Shown here: piece after piece, positions 15,878-26,000 of the stretch
Numbering within the stretch: the first letter of the stretch is position 1
Layout of the letters: each line of letters begins with the position of its first letter
NCBI RefSeq assembly: GCF_025370785.1
Contig: NZ_JAMXFA010000028.1
Coordinates: forward strand, 1-54,204
DNA length: 54,204 nucleotides
Direction of reading: 5' to 3'
Source of the DNA: Laspinema olomoucense D3b
Lineage (GTDB): Bacteria; Cyanobacteriota; Cyanobacteriia; Cyanobacteriales; Laspinemataceae
Notes under the pieces: model-generated
What the model saw: only the letters and a program-made list of their open reading frames with translations
Database searches by the model: none
What the model was told of the DNA's origin: nothing
Program-made: the position numbers and the translations under genes

Positions 15878-17299
15878 ATGTCACCGATCGATTTCAAAGA
15901 TATGATTGTGCTGCTACCGGGGATTACGGGCAGTGTGTTGCAAAAAAATGGCCGGGATGTCTGGGCAATTTCTGGACAATCGTTCTGGAATGCGGTCAAA
16001 TCCCCAGAATCTCTGGTCCTGGAACAGGATGACTTGGAGGATGGAATTATTGCCACCTCGGTTATGCAGGAGTTCTATCTGGTTCCGGGATTGGCAAAAG
16101 TGATTGACGGATACACGAAGTTACGAGAACTGCTTCTCAGTGGCAAATTCCGAATTTATCCCCAGTCTCCCGAGAACCCCGATTTAGTTAACTATTACGA
16201 ATTCCCTTACGATTGGCGGCGCGATAACCGGATTTCGGCCCGGAAGTTGAAGCAGTTTATTGATGAAAAACTGCACAAGTGGCGGCAAGAATCGGGCTAT
16301 GAAGATGCCCAAGTGATTCTGCTGGCCCATAGTATGGGGGGTTTAGTCAGTCGGTACTATCTGGAAGTTTTGGGGGGATGGCGAGATTGCAAGGCATTGT
16401 TTACCTTTGGCACTCCCTATCGAGGGTCGGTGAGTGCGATTCTCTCCCTTTTAGACGGATATAAAAAAGCCTTTGTAAACTTTACTGAAGCCTTGCGCTC
16501 TTTTACTTCCGTTTATCAATTATTACCCATTTATCCTATGCTGCAAACTGCCAACGGTTGTTGTCGGTTGGCGGAAGTGGATGCTCTGCCGAAGTTGGAT
16601 TTAGCACGGGTTATTGCAGCCCGAGCTTTTCATGAAGAAATTCGCATCGCAGCGGAAGCGAATCGTCAAGATAAAGATTGGCAAACTCACGGATATGTCC
16701 TCGTTCCTTTTGTGGGAACGGGTCAGGTCACCTATCAGTCTGCCACCCTCATGAATGGCAAAATTGAGGTTAGCAATACCGTCCCCTCAACGATTCCTGA
16801 TTATTTAGGAAATGGCGACGATACGGTGCCTCGGGTATCGGCAATTCCCCTGGAAATGGCGAATATAGGTTACTACAATACCTTTATTCCTGAACATCAT
16901 GGGTCGTTACAAGCCAATAAAGCGGTTCTGGAACAAATTGAGCAGCGTCTGATACAAATGCAATTTGATTCCTCAGCTATCCGAGGCCCGGAACAGGTTC
17001 CCTCTGACTCAGAACCAGTTACTTTAAGCCTAGAAATTGACGATTTTTATTTACCCGGTGAACCCGTTAAAATTCGAGCTACTATCCGGAATGGGGGCGA
17101 TTTTTGGGGAAAAATGGTGGCTAGAATCCACTCTAAAACTTCTAAGATACAACCCATTTCCGTCCCTTTAAAAGAAAATGGTTCTCACTGCACCGCCACT
17201 CTGGAAAATCTCCCGCCCGGTACTTATGAAATCGAGCTAAACACTGAATCCGGAGTGGAAACCCAGTCGGTGCGTGATGTCTTTGAAATTGCTCCTTAA
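15878..17299 (+). CDS. LCAT/PGAP1-like alpha/beta-hydrolase (predicted lipase or acyltransferase)
   Basis: A 473-aa alpha/beta-hydrolase. It opens IVLLPGITGSVLQK, the oxyanion/entry motif of the lecithin:cholesterol acyltransferase family, has YYEFPYDWRRDNR, then the nucleophile elbow AHSMGG (Ser near residue 151), the Asp in GNGDDTVPR (about 313) and the His in PEHHGSL (about 338). Residues 390-473 form a beta-rich Ig-like domain (TLSLEIDDFYLPGEPVKI). No signal peptide is seen, so the enzyme starts in the cytosol or is exported by another route. It sits 47 bp ahead of the next gene with which it probably forms an operon. Lipid ester cleavage is inferred from the fold; the substrate is unknown. 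Confidence 0.85.
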   Translation: MSPIDFKDMIVLLPGITGSVLQKNGRDVWAISGQSFWNAVKSPESLVLEQDDLEDGIIATSVMQEFYLVPGLAKVIDGYTKLRELLLSGKFRIYPQSPENPDLVNYYEFPYDWRRDNRISARKLKQFIDEKLHKWRQESGYEDAQVILLAHSMGGLVSRYYLEVLGGWRDCKALFTFGTPYRGSVSAILSLLDGYKKAFVNFTEALRSFTSVYQLLPIYPMLQTANGCCRLAEVDALPKLDLARVIAARAFHEEIRIAAEANRQDKDWQTHGYVLVPFVGTGQVTYQSATLMNGKIEVSNTVPSTIPDYLGNGDDTVPRVSAIPLEMANIGYYNTFIPEHHGSLQANKAVLEQIEQRLIQMQFDSSAIRGPEQVPSDSEPVTLSLEIDDFYLPGEPVKIRATIRNGGDFWGKMVARIHSKTSKIQPISVPLKENGSHCTATLENLPPGTYEIELNTESGVETQSVRDVFEIAP

Positions 17300-17346
17300 T
17301 CTGGGAACTTTACCTTGTTTTATAATCACATAGGAGACACATAATC

Positions 17347-19104
17347 ATGGCTCAACATTTTGCTGGTGTATGGATTTGGGAACTTTCTTCTCTGCCCACA
17401 GACTATCTGGAAAAGCTCAAAGCTATCAACTGCCAGCGCGTCTATCTGAAAGTATTTGATGGTCAGAGTCGTTCCATGTTTTGGTCGGACCAATGTAGCA
17501 CCAATATTATCAGCCAATTTCATCAATCCGGAATCGAAGTTTATGGCTGGGGCTATCACTATGGAACCCCGGATGTAGAAGTTCAAGTTGTAGCGGTTCG
17601 CGAGGCGATTAGTTGTCAGTTGGATGGCTATATTTTGGATGTTGAAGAAGAAGTAAAAAATGTCAACACCCATGAAAATGTCAAGCAACTGCTGCAAGCT
17701 TTGCGCCCTTATGTCAAACCCGGTACATTAGGCTACACCAGTTTTGGCAATCCCCAATATCATCCCGAAATTCCTTGGAAATTGCTGGATGACCTCTGTG
17801 ATATTGCCATGCCGCAAATGTATTTTGAAAAGTGGACCTCGAAACCCGAAGAATATGAAACGGTGGTTCAGGAAGCGTTCACCGCTCACGAACAATTTAA
17901 TTTGAAAAACCCCATTTTACCGATTTGGGGTTCAGAATCAGATACGCAAAATCCCACAACGGCTGATATTTTGCAAAAGTTTCTCAAGCGTTATCCCGGT
18001 TCCTCGATTTGGCGCTTGCCCAAAGCAGGAGAACCAGGGGAAGCGTTTAAATTAGAGTATTCCGGTGAAGAGTTGCCGATTCCCTCCGAATCTTTTGTTT
18101 ACGAACAAGCTGCAAAAGCAGTTTTTAAGATGCAGCTTAAATATTCATCGGGGTTACTCTTAGGGAATATGTTCCTGTTCGATGCCGATGGCAATCAAAT
18201 TTTTGATGCGGTAGCCACCACGGGGCGTCCAGGGTATCAAAGTCCAAATCATTTGTGGACAAGGGCGATGGGTCCAATCCCGGATATGCAGGATTTAGCC
18301 ATCAGTACCGAAGATGTGATGCTGGAAACCGATGATAGCAATGGCTGGAGTTTTCCCATCTTGCCCCACGTTTTAGCCAGCGAGGATGGACATATGAAAC
18401 GCGGGGGCTTCCAACTTTATAATGATGCGGGAACTCCAGGAACAGCGGGAGGAATTGGCATCATTAATTCTGAGTCTTTCACGCGGTTCCGTGCCTTATT
18501 ACTTGCCCTGAAACAACAGGGAATTGATAGTATTCCCTTGGAAATTGAATATGAAAAACCTCCGCAAACCCTACCCGCCAGCCTTGTTTTCTCATTCCGT
18601 CGAGATAAAATTAATTGGTTGATTACCGGCTGTCTGTCTCTTCTGGATCAAAGCGGGACCTCCATTTTTGAAGCAGAGGCAACCAGTGGGGCAGCGGGAT
18701 ATCAAAGTGCAGATGACCACTGGCAACGGAGTGCTGGTCCGCTTCCCTCTGAGGAAATGATTGTTAATGGCCCCATCACAGTTTCGACTGTCGCTCACTA
18801 TTCCGAATTAATCGGAATAGAAGGATATTTCTTTGATATTCTTCCCCTAGTTTTCCATCGGAGTGATGGATACACTCGTTCTCATTTTGGTATCCATTTT
18901 GATGCCAATGTTCCCGGTAGTGCTGGTTGTATTGTCTTAACTCAACGGCATAAATTTGATGCTTTTACCGATTTGATGGTTCAGGCAAATCGAGCAGGGA
19001 TTGATGAGATTCCGCTGAAAATTCAATATTCTGATGCAGGAACACGCGGTTTCGCTGATGAATGGTGGCAAAAATTGTTAGAGTCTCGGCGAGTTTTTGT
19101 GTAA
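17347..19104 (+). CDS. TIM-barrel (GH25-like) protein with two L,D-transpeptidase-like domains
   Basis: A 585-aa protein in three parts. Residues 1-235 resemble a GH25/DUF1906-type TIM barrel (GVWIWELSSL, GIEVYGWGYHYGT, DGYILDVEEE, MPQMYFEKW), with acidic residues where lysozyme-type barrels have theirs. Two related domains follow (about 265-425 and 427-575). The second has HFGIHFD and GSAGCIV (Cys near 527), like the His/Cys active site of L,D-transpeptidases; the first has GTAGGIG, with Gly in place of Cys, and is probably inactive. No signal peptide is visible. AGGAGA at 17331-17336 precedes the start. The architecture suggests an enzyme acting on cell walls. Confidence 0.65.
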   Translation: MAQHFAGVWIWELSSLPTDYLEKLKAINCQRVYLKVFDGQSRSMFWSDQCSTNIISQFHQSGIEVYGWGYHYGTPDVEVQVVAVREAISCQLDGYILDVEEEVKNVNTHENVKQLLQALRPYVKPGTLGYTSFGNPQYHPEIPWKLLDDLCDIAMPQMYFEKWTSKPEEYETVVQEAFTAHEQFNLKNPILPIWGSESDTQNPTTADILQKFLKRYPGSSIWRLPKAGEPGEAFKLEYSGEELPIPSESFVYEQAAKAVFKMQLKYSSGLLLGNMFLFDADGNQIFDAVATTGRPGYQSPNHLWTRAMGPIPDMQDLAISTEDVMLETDDSNGWSFPILPHVLASEDGHMKRGGFQLYNDAGTPGTAGGIGIINSESFTRFRALLLALKQQGIDSIPLEIEYEKPPQTLPASLVFSFRRDKINWLITGCLSLLDQSGTSIFEAEATSGAAGYQSADDHWQRSAGPLPSEEMIVNGPITVSTVAHYSELIGIEGYFFDILPLVFHRSDGYTRSHFGIHFDANVPGSAGCIVLTQRHKFDAFTDLMVQANRAGIDEIPLKIQYSDAGTRGFADEWWQKLLESRRVFV

Positions 19105-19110
19105 TTCGAT

Positions 19111-19128
19111 AGCCCGTCTGCGTGGGCT
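19111..19128. terminator. Hairpin after the TIM-barrel gene
   Basis: AGCCCG and TGGGCT flank a short loop seven bases after the stop codon. There is no long T-run, so strength is uncertain. Confidence 0.5.
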
Positions 19129-19167
19129 GATTTAAGCAAGCCTTTCAACAACCCAACTCGTTCTTAG

Positions 19168-19190
19168 CCCTCCCCTTGGCAAGGGGAGGG
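19168..19190. terminator. Strong GC hairpin (CCCTCCCCTT-GGC-AAGGGGAGGG)
   Basis: A perfect 10-bp stem with a 3-nt loop between two genes. This sequence type is dispersed in many cyanobacterial genomes and may be a repeat as well as a terminator. Confidence 0.6.
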
Positions 19191-19262
19191 TTGGGTGGGG
19201 TAGAAATCTAGTCAAAAAAAAGATAAACGTAAAAATTTTTGTTCTTTAGTTAAATATTATCA

Positions 19263-21470
19263 ATGACTGACTCAAACCTCTACGCTTTACTCATCGGAGT
19301 TAACTGTTATTTGCCCCATCGGTTATCTGATGGAAATTATTACGATAATTTACAAGGGGCTGTTAACGATGTCAATGCCGTTGAAAACTTTTTAACGATT
19401 AACTTAAATGTCCCTGAAAGTCACATTTTTAAATTGACGGCTTCTAATCCCAATCCGGTATTAAAAGAACCTGTGGAACCGCCGGAACAGCTTCCAACTT
19501 ATGCCAATATGGTGGCTAAGTTTAAGGAGATAACGGAGATAGGACAACCAAGCGATCGCATTTATATTCACTACTCGGGTCACGGGGGCCGCACCATCAC
19601 GGCTTATCCGGAAATCAAAGGTGAAGCGGGGGTTGATGAATCTTTAGTTCCCACCGATATCGGACAACTTGATGAGTCGGGTCAGCCAGTTAATTGTTAT
19701 CTCCGGGATTTAGAGTTAGCTTTGCTGTTGAAACAAATGGAGAAAAAAGGACTCATAGTGACTGTTGTTTTTGACAGTTGCCATTCCGGAGGTGCAACTC
19801 GCGATAAAGCGAAAGTCCGGGGAACGGATACTCTGGATAAAATGCCTCAAAAAACTGAGAGTTTGGTGGCATCTCGGGAAGAAATATTGGACAATTGGCG
19901 CTCTTTACGACAAGTGACCCGAGGGGAATCTAGTCTGCATTTAGGCTCTCTTCCTCAATCAAAAGATTATGTCTTTTTAGCTGCTTGTTGCCCCAGTGAA
20001 AAAGCCTTTGAGGATGGGTTTCGTTGCGGTGAAGAGAAGCGAAGACATGGCGCACTCACTTACTGGTTACTAGATTCTTTGCGACAGGATTATGTGGGAT
20101 TAACCTATAAAGATATTTACGATCGCATCCGAGCAAAAATCCAAAGTCAGTTTCCCTACCAGACACCGATGTTATTGGGAGAATTTGACCGGACGGTGTT
20201 TGGACGCGATCGCACCGCAGTCACCCAGTTCTTATCCGTTCAAAAAATCAACCCGGCCAAACAGCAAATTAGCATTAATGCAGGCATTGCCACCGGAATT
20301 CGCAAAGGCGCAACATTTGCAATTTATCCCACAGGCAGCCGAGATTTTAGCCAAACGGATACCCGACTTGCGATCGCTGAGGTGGTGGAATACGATGCAA
20401 CCGTGGCAGTCTGCAAGTTGGAACCCATCGTAGGACAGCGAGAAGTTGCCCTCGGTGATCCAGTGATTTTTCTATCCCCACCACCGGCATTAGTTCGCCA
20501 AGTGTGCTTATTTCATCAAGAACAAGCAACAGCGGACGAGATAGCTTTAAGTCAACTGCCTCCTAATAAATTAACCCCGGAAATTTACGCCAAACAAACC
20601 CAGGCCCTGAAATCTCTTACAGTCGCTTTCCATGTCTTTGGACAAGGATGGATAGAATGGACTGACTCCCAATCTCATCAAGGCATTTCCTCCGATGATG
20701 AAGAAATTGATTATTTGCTCTGTATCAACAATCAAGAAGAATATGAGATTTGCGATACAGCCGGACTTCCTTATAAAAACATCAATCCAACGGTCAAAAT
20801 AGATGAACACGAAGCCTCCAAAAAAATAACTCAGCGGTTAATCCATTTATCTAAATACAAAGCGGTTCAAGAACTTTATAATTCAGCCTCTACCTTACTC
20901 GACAATCTGCAAATTAAGTGGTTAGGGAAGCTGTATGATTACGCAGTAGAAGCCGATGGACCGCCTGAGAATTTGAGAAAATTTCAGCCCCTTGATGACC
21001 CTTTAAATCCCACAATTCAGGAAGGGGAAACGATTTTTTTAGAAATTATCAATTTGCATTCTCATCCATTGAGAGTGGCAATTTTAGAGTTGCAATCCGA
21101 CTGGGCGATCGAGCAAGCTTGGCCGAAAGCTAAGAGCGAAGCGTATGTAGAAATTTCGCCAGGAGTAGCACATCGAGATGTCGCTGTCTTTTGTCCCTCT
21201 TTACCGGAAGGATATCAAGAGGGCGTCGATATTATTAAAGTCTTTGCCACACTGGGAGAAGCGGAACTACGCGGATTAGCTTTACCGGCACTTGATTCTC
21301 CGATTGTTGCGCCGCCCGGATATCGGGGGTATAGCGGGTCTGATCCGCTTTCTCTGTTAGCGGAGGCGATCGCCCAAGAAAAACCCCAGGACCGGAAATT
21401 AAATGCGGCCTATTCTTATCGAGAATGGGTGGTTAAACAATTCACCGTTCGGGTTAAACAAGGGGAATAA
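19263..21470 (+). CDS. Caspase-like (peptidase C14/orthocaspase) protein
   Basis: A 735-aa protein with an N-terminal p20-type caspase domain: ALLIGVNCYLP, the catalytic His in HYSGHGGR (about residue 107) and the catalytic Cys in DSCHSGG (about 171). An insertion with GEAGVDESLVPTD, usual in orthocaspases, precedes the Cys. The remaining 400 residues are beta-rich and contain surface-domain-like segments (EGETIFLEIINLHSHPLRV) often fused to bacterial caspases. It would cleave after basic residues in the cytosol if active. It is followed after 36 bp by a glycosyltransferase gene. Similar enzymes take part in stress-induced death or defence; the role here is not shown. Confidence 0.9.
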   Translation: MTDSNLYALLIGVNCYLPHRLSDGNYYDNLQGAVNDVNAVENFLTINLNVPESHIFKLTASNPNPVLKEPVEPPEQLPTYANMVAKFKEITEIGQPSDRIYIHYSGHGGRTITAYPEIKGEAGVDESLVPTDIGQLDESGQPVNCYLRDLELALLLKQMEKKGLIVTVVFDSCHSGGATRDKAKVRGTDTLDKMPQKTESLVASREEILDNWRSLRQVTRGESSLHLGSLPQSKDYVFLAACCPSEKAFEDGFRCGEEKRRHGALTYWLLDSLRQDYVGLTYKDIYDRIRAKIQSQFPYQTPMLLGEFDRTVFGRDRTAVTQFLSVQKINPAKQQISINAGIATGIRKGATFAIYPTGSRDFSQTDTRLAIAEVVEYDATVAVCKLEPIVGQREVALGDPVIFLSPPPALVRQVCLFHQEQATADEIALSQLPPNKLTPEIYAKQTQALKSLTVAFHVFGQGWIEWTDSQSHQGISSDDEEIDYLLCINNQEEYEICDTAGLPYKNINPTVKIDEHEASKKITQRLIHLSKYKAVQELYNSASTLLDNLQIKWLGKLYDYAVEADGPPENLRKFQPLDDPLNPTIQEGETIFLEIINLHSHPLRVAILELQSDWAIEQAWPKAKSEAYVEISPGVAHRDVAVFCPSLPEGYQEGVDIIKVFATLGEAELRGLALPALDSPIVAPPGYRGYSGSDPLSLLAEAIAQEKPQDRKLNAAYSYREWVVKQFTVRVKQGE

Positions 21471-21506
21471 ACCGCAAATTTTTTAAACTCAAAGGAGCAT
21501 CTAACC

Positions 21507-22784
21507 ATGACCCATTTTGGAATTATTTGTCCCTTATCTACAGGACACTTTAATACAATAATACCTTTAGGATTTGAGCTGATTCGCCGGGGTCATCGAG
21601 TTACTGTATTTAACTTTATTGATGCCAAGGATAAAGTCCTGGAAAGTGGCTTAGAATTTTGCCCCGTGGCTGAACAGGAAGTTCCGGCAGGCAAAATTCC
21701 AGAACAATTGAAGCAAATGGGACAGCTTAACGGATTAGCGGGGTTGCGATATACGATTGATGTACTCGCACAAAATGCCGCTGTCAACCTGACACAAGCC
21801 CCCCCTCTGATTAAGCAAGCTGGGGTAGAAGCATTACTGGTGGATCAAGTTTCTCTCTATGGTGGGACCATTGCAGATTTTTTAAATATTCCTTTTATCA
21901 CCGTCTGTAGTGCTGTAGTGATGAATCGAGATCCGAATATCCCTCCTTTTTCTACTCCTTGGCAATATAATCCTACTTGGAGAGGACGTTTACGAAATAA
22001 ATTTGGCTATCGTTTGCTTACTTATTTAACCAAGCCAGTTCGAGAAGTTATTGCTGATTATCGCCGGCAGTGGAATTTACCCGCCCATGTTGAAGCAAAT
22101 GATATTTATTCTAACCTGGCTCAAATTAGTCAAGAACCTATAGAGTTTGAATTTCCCCGAACCGATTTACCGGCTCATTTTCATTTCACGGGTCCGTATC
22201 ACTATACGTTCAGCCGACCAGTGGTACCATTTCCCTTTGAAAAACTGACGGGTCAGCCTTTAATTTACTCTTCCCTGGGAAGTATTCTCAATAATCAGTC
22301 AGATATTTTTCAAAAAATCGCTACAGCTTGCGAAGGATTAGATGCTCAATTGGTCATATCTCTGGGTGGAAATGCCTCTGTAGAATCTTTTCCTCAATTA
22401 CCAGGAAATCCAATTATTGTTAGCTATGCACCGCAATTAGAACTGCTGAAAAAAGCAAGCCTTACTATCACTCCCGCAGGCTTAAACACTACATTAGAAT
22501 CATTAACTCATGGAGTTCCAATGGTTGCCATTCCAATCATGAATGACCAACCTGGCGTCGCATCACGGATTGCTTGGACGGGGGTTGGTGAAGTTGTTCC
22601 GTTGAAGCAGTTGAGCGTTCCGAAGCTGCGAACGGCGATTCAGAAGGTGTTGGGGGAAGAATCCTATAAACAACGGGCGTTCGGCCTCCAAGAAGCAATT
22701 CAACGGGCGGGAGGCGTAAGCCGCGCGGCTGATATTATTGAACAGGTTGTATTGACTGCAAAACCTGTACTTGCATTACTATAG
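21507..22784 (+). CDS. GT1-family glycosyltransferase (zeaxanthin/macrolide glucosyltransferase-like)
   Basis: A 425-aa GT-B glycosyltransferase. The N-terminus HFGIICPLSTGHFNTIIPLG binds the acceptor; the C-terminal donor site has QPLIYSSLGSI, VISLGGN, SYAPQLELLKKA, TPAGLNTTLESLTHGVPMV and PIMNDQPGVASRI, the usual UDP-sugar motif of the UGT/MGT family. The overall pattern is close to carotenoid glucosyltransferases, so a lipid or carotenoid acceptor is possible. AAAGGAG lies at the usual distance before the ATG. It follows the caspase gene closely and may share its transcript, though a functional link is not evident. Confidence 0.85.
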   Translation: MTHFGIICPLSTGHFNTIIPLGFELIRRGHRVTVFNFIDAKDKVLESGLEFCPVAEQEVPAGKIPEQLKQMGQLNGLAGLRYTIDVLAQNAAVNLTQAPPLIKQAGVEALLVDQVSLYGGTIADFLNIPFITVCSAVVMNRDPNIPPFSTPWQYNPTWRGRLRNKFGYRLLTYLTKPVREVIADYRRQWNLPAHVEANDIYSNLAQISQEPIEFEFPRTDLPAHFHFTGPYHYTFSRPVVPFPFEKLTGQPLIYSSLGSILNNQSDIFQKIATACEGLDAQLVISLGGNASVESFPQLPGNPIIVSYAPQLELLKKASLTITPAGLNTTLESLTHGVPMVAIPIMNDQPGVASRIAWTGVGEVVPLKQLSVPKLRTAIQKVLGEESYKQRAFGLQEAIQRAGGVSRAADIIEQVVLTAKPVLALL

Positions 22785-22980
22785 GTGGCTCTTGTGTGGA
22801 AGTGAGGTCTGTTAACATCTTTTATTTTATAAGATTGACTTATTGTCGTCTTCATAAAAGGGAATATTAGAGATAGATGGGTTGACCTTTCATTAAAGTT
22901 AAGAAATGAGGGGTAAAACCCCCTGGGCAAAATGTCCAGCTTATGTTATCTTTTTCCCTAAACACTAAAATACTTGCTCT

Positions 22981-23009
22981 AAGCATCTTGGACTACAGTT
23001 AAGATGCTT
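22981..23009. terminator. Hairpin AAGCATCTT/AAGATGCTT
   Basis: A 9-bp perfect stem with an 11-nt loop followed by TAAAG, between the glycosyltransferase and the kinase gene. It may end the upstream transcript. Confidence 0.5.
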
Positions 23010-23081
23010 TAAAGTCATTGCCACAATTTAGCTTAAAGACGGATTCCCTCCGCTCTATCTTTTCAGGAGAATGATTTTGAT

Positions 23082-26000
23082 ATGCTGACTTTTCCTGGCT
23101 TTGAAGTTATTGCTCAAATCTACGAAAGTGCCAACTCCCTGGTCTATCGCGCCCTGAGAAAGGTGGATAATCGTCCAGTTATCCTGAAGGTACTGAAAGA
23201 AAATTATCCCACCCCACAAGAACTGGCTCGTTATCGCACGGAATACCAAATTACTAAGTCTTTAAACTTACCGGGTTGCATTCAGGCCGAAAGTTTGGAA
23301 CCCTATAAAAATACTTTAGTGATGTCTGTTGAGGACTTTGGTGGGGAATCTTTGAAAATTTGGATGCAGGAGAAACCATTTTCTCTGGAAGAGTTCCTGG
23401 AAATTGCGATCGCCACAGCGGAAAGTCTCGGCCAAATTCATTCGGCTAACATTATTCATAAAGATATTAATCCGTCTAATATTGTTTATAATCCCACTAC
23501 CGGGGAACTTAAAATTATTGATTTTGGGATTTCTACTGACTTAAAAGGAGAGCATACCCCCTTAAAAAATCCGAATATTTTAGAAGGAACTTTGTCCTAT
23601 ATGTCGCCGGAACAAACCGGCAGAATGAATCGCTCCCTGGATTATCGCACGGATTTTTATTCTTTGGGAATGACGTTTTATGAACTGCTTACCGGAAGGC
23701 TACCCTTTAATACCACTGATGCTTTAGAATTAGTCCACTGTCATATTGCCAAGCAACCGATATCGCCATATCAAGTAGATTCCAACATCCCAAAACCCCT
23801 TTCTGATATTGTGATGAAGCTGATTGCAAAAACAGCGGAGGACCGATATCAAAGTGCTTGGGGCATTCAAGCGGATTTAGTTTGCTGCCTAATGCAATTA
23901 GAAGCCAATGGGGCGATCGAAGAAATTGTACCGGGAGAGCGAGATATCTGTGAACGATTGCAAATTTCCCAAAAACTATATGGAAGAGAAGTAGAAATTG
24001 AAACCTTATTAGGGGCATTTGAGCGAGTTTCACGGCAGAGTGAACTCATGCTGATTTCCGGCTATTCGGGGATTGGTAAGACTGCTTTAGTCCAAGAGCT
24101 GTATAAGCCGCTTACTCTAAAACGGGGTTATTTTATTTCGGGAAAATTTGACCAGTATCAGCGGAATATTCCCTATAGCGCACTGGTTAATGCGTTTCAA
24201 GAATTAGTCAAACAACTGCTTTGTGAAAGCGAAGCACAGCTACAAGATTGGCGACTAAGACTTTTAGAAGCTCTGGGAAACAATGTCCAAGTGATTGTTG
24301 AAGTGATTCCTGAAATTGAATTAATCCTCGGACCCCAGCCTGCTGTGATAGAGTTGCAGTGGACTGAAGCTCAAAACCGATTTAATTTAGTCTTTCAAAA
24401 TTTCATTAAAGTTTTTGCCAACTCAGATCATCCTTTGGTGATATTTTTAGATGATTTACAGTGGTCTGATAGTGCATCTTTGACTTTGCTGCAACACCTG
24501 ATGAGTTATCGCTCTCCTGGGCTGTTTGTCATTGGTGCATATCGGGATGCTGAGGTTTCTCGCACCCATCCCTTAATGTTGACCGTGGAAAAAATCGCTA
24601 AATCTAACACAAGAATTACTCAAATTTATTTGTCTCCTTTGAACGTAGAAAGTGTCACGCAGCTAATGGCTGAAACTCTGCATTTTAGAACCAATCAAGT
24701 TCAATCTTTATCCGAGTTAATTTGTCTAAAAACAGGAAGCAATCCGTTTTTTATAAAAGAGTTTATCGGGTCATTATATGCAAATCAATTTTTGAGATTT
24801 GATAATAAGAGTTTAAGTTGGGAATGGAGCCTAGAGCAAATTCAAGCTCAAAAATTTACCAATAATGTGGTTGAACTGATGGCGATAAAAATTAAAAAAT
24901 TGCCGGAGGAAACGCAGCAAATTTTAAAAATAGCGGCTTGTTTGGGTAATCATTTTGAATTAGAGATGCTATCTTTAATCTTAGAAAAATCAATTTCCGA
25001 AACGGCGGATGAGCTGTATTCAGCAATTAGAGAAAATTTAGTGGTCCCCCTCGGAAACTTAGGGGATATTGAATTGGCGATCGCCGGAACGTTATCCCTG
25101 AATCATTCCCTAGAATACCAATTTGTTCACGACCGAATTCAACAAGCTGCTTATTCTCTAATTGTAAAGCAAGAAAAACCTTACTTGCATCAATTTATTG
25201 GAAGAATTCTTCTTGAAAATACCCCTAAAAGCCAACAAAAAGAAAAAATATTTAATATCGTCAATAATTTGAATTTAGCTCAAAGCTTATTGTCCAATCA
25301 ATCCCAAAAATATGAATTAGCTTCCTTAAACCTAATGGCTGCTCAAAAGGCTAAAACTGCTTTTGCTTATAAAGCTGCAGCAGAATACTTAAACGCAGGT
25401 ATAAAATTATTAGGGTCGGATAGTTGGGAAGTTCAGTATGAATTGACTTTAACATTATATCAAGAAGCAGCCACAATTAGTTATTTATGTTTAAATTTTC
25501 AGCAAATGAACTATTTAATTAATATTTTGCTTGAAAAAGGCAAAAATATTCTCACTAACGTGATAGCTTATGAACTAAAAATTCAAGGTTGTATGGCTCA
25601 ACATGATTTTATCCAAGCTGTTCAAGTTGGATTAAAAGGATTAAAACTATTAGGGGTAGATTTTCCCGATTCGCCGCCTCCCTCATATTTGAAGAAAAAG
25701 ATAGAAGAAATAAAAAGAAGAGTGGGGAATAAAACAGCTAAATATTTTTTGAATTTACCGGAAATGACAGACCCTCACGATTTAGCGATAATGAAGATTT
25801 TATCCACAGTAGCTTCTTCGGCTTCTTTAGTTTCTTGGAATTTGTGGGGATTAGTTGTTTGTGAACAAATGAAGCGAGCAATTAACTATAGCCAAACTCC
25901 TTGGACCACTATTGCTTATACGGGTTACGGTTGTCTTTCAAATAAAATGTTCGATGATTTTGAAACGGCTTACAAATTTGGAATGATATCGTTAGATTTA

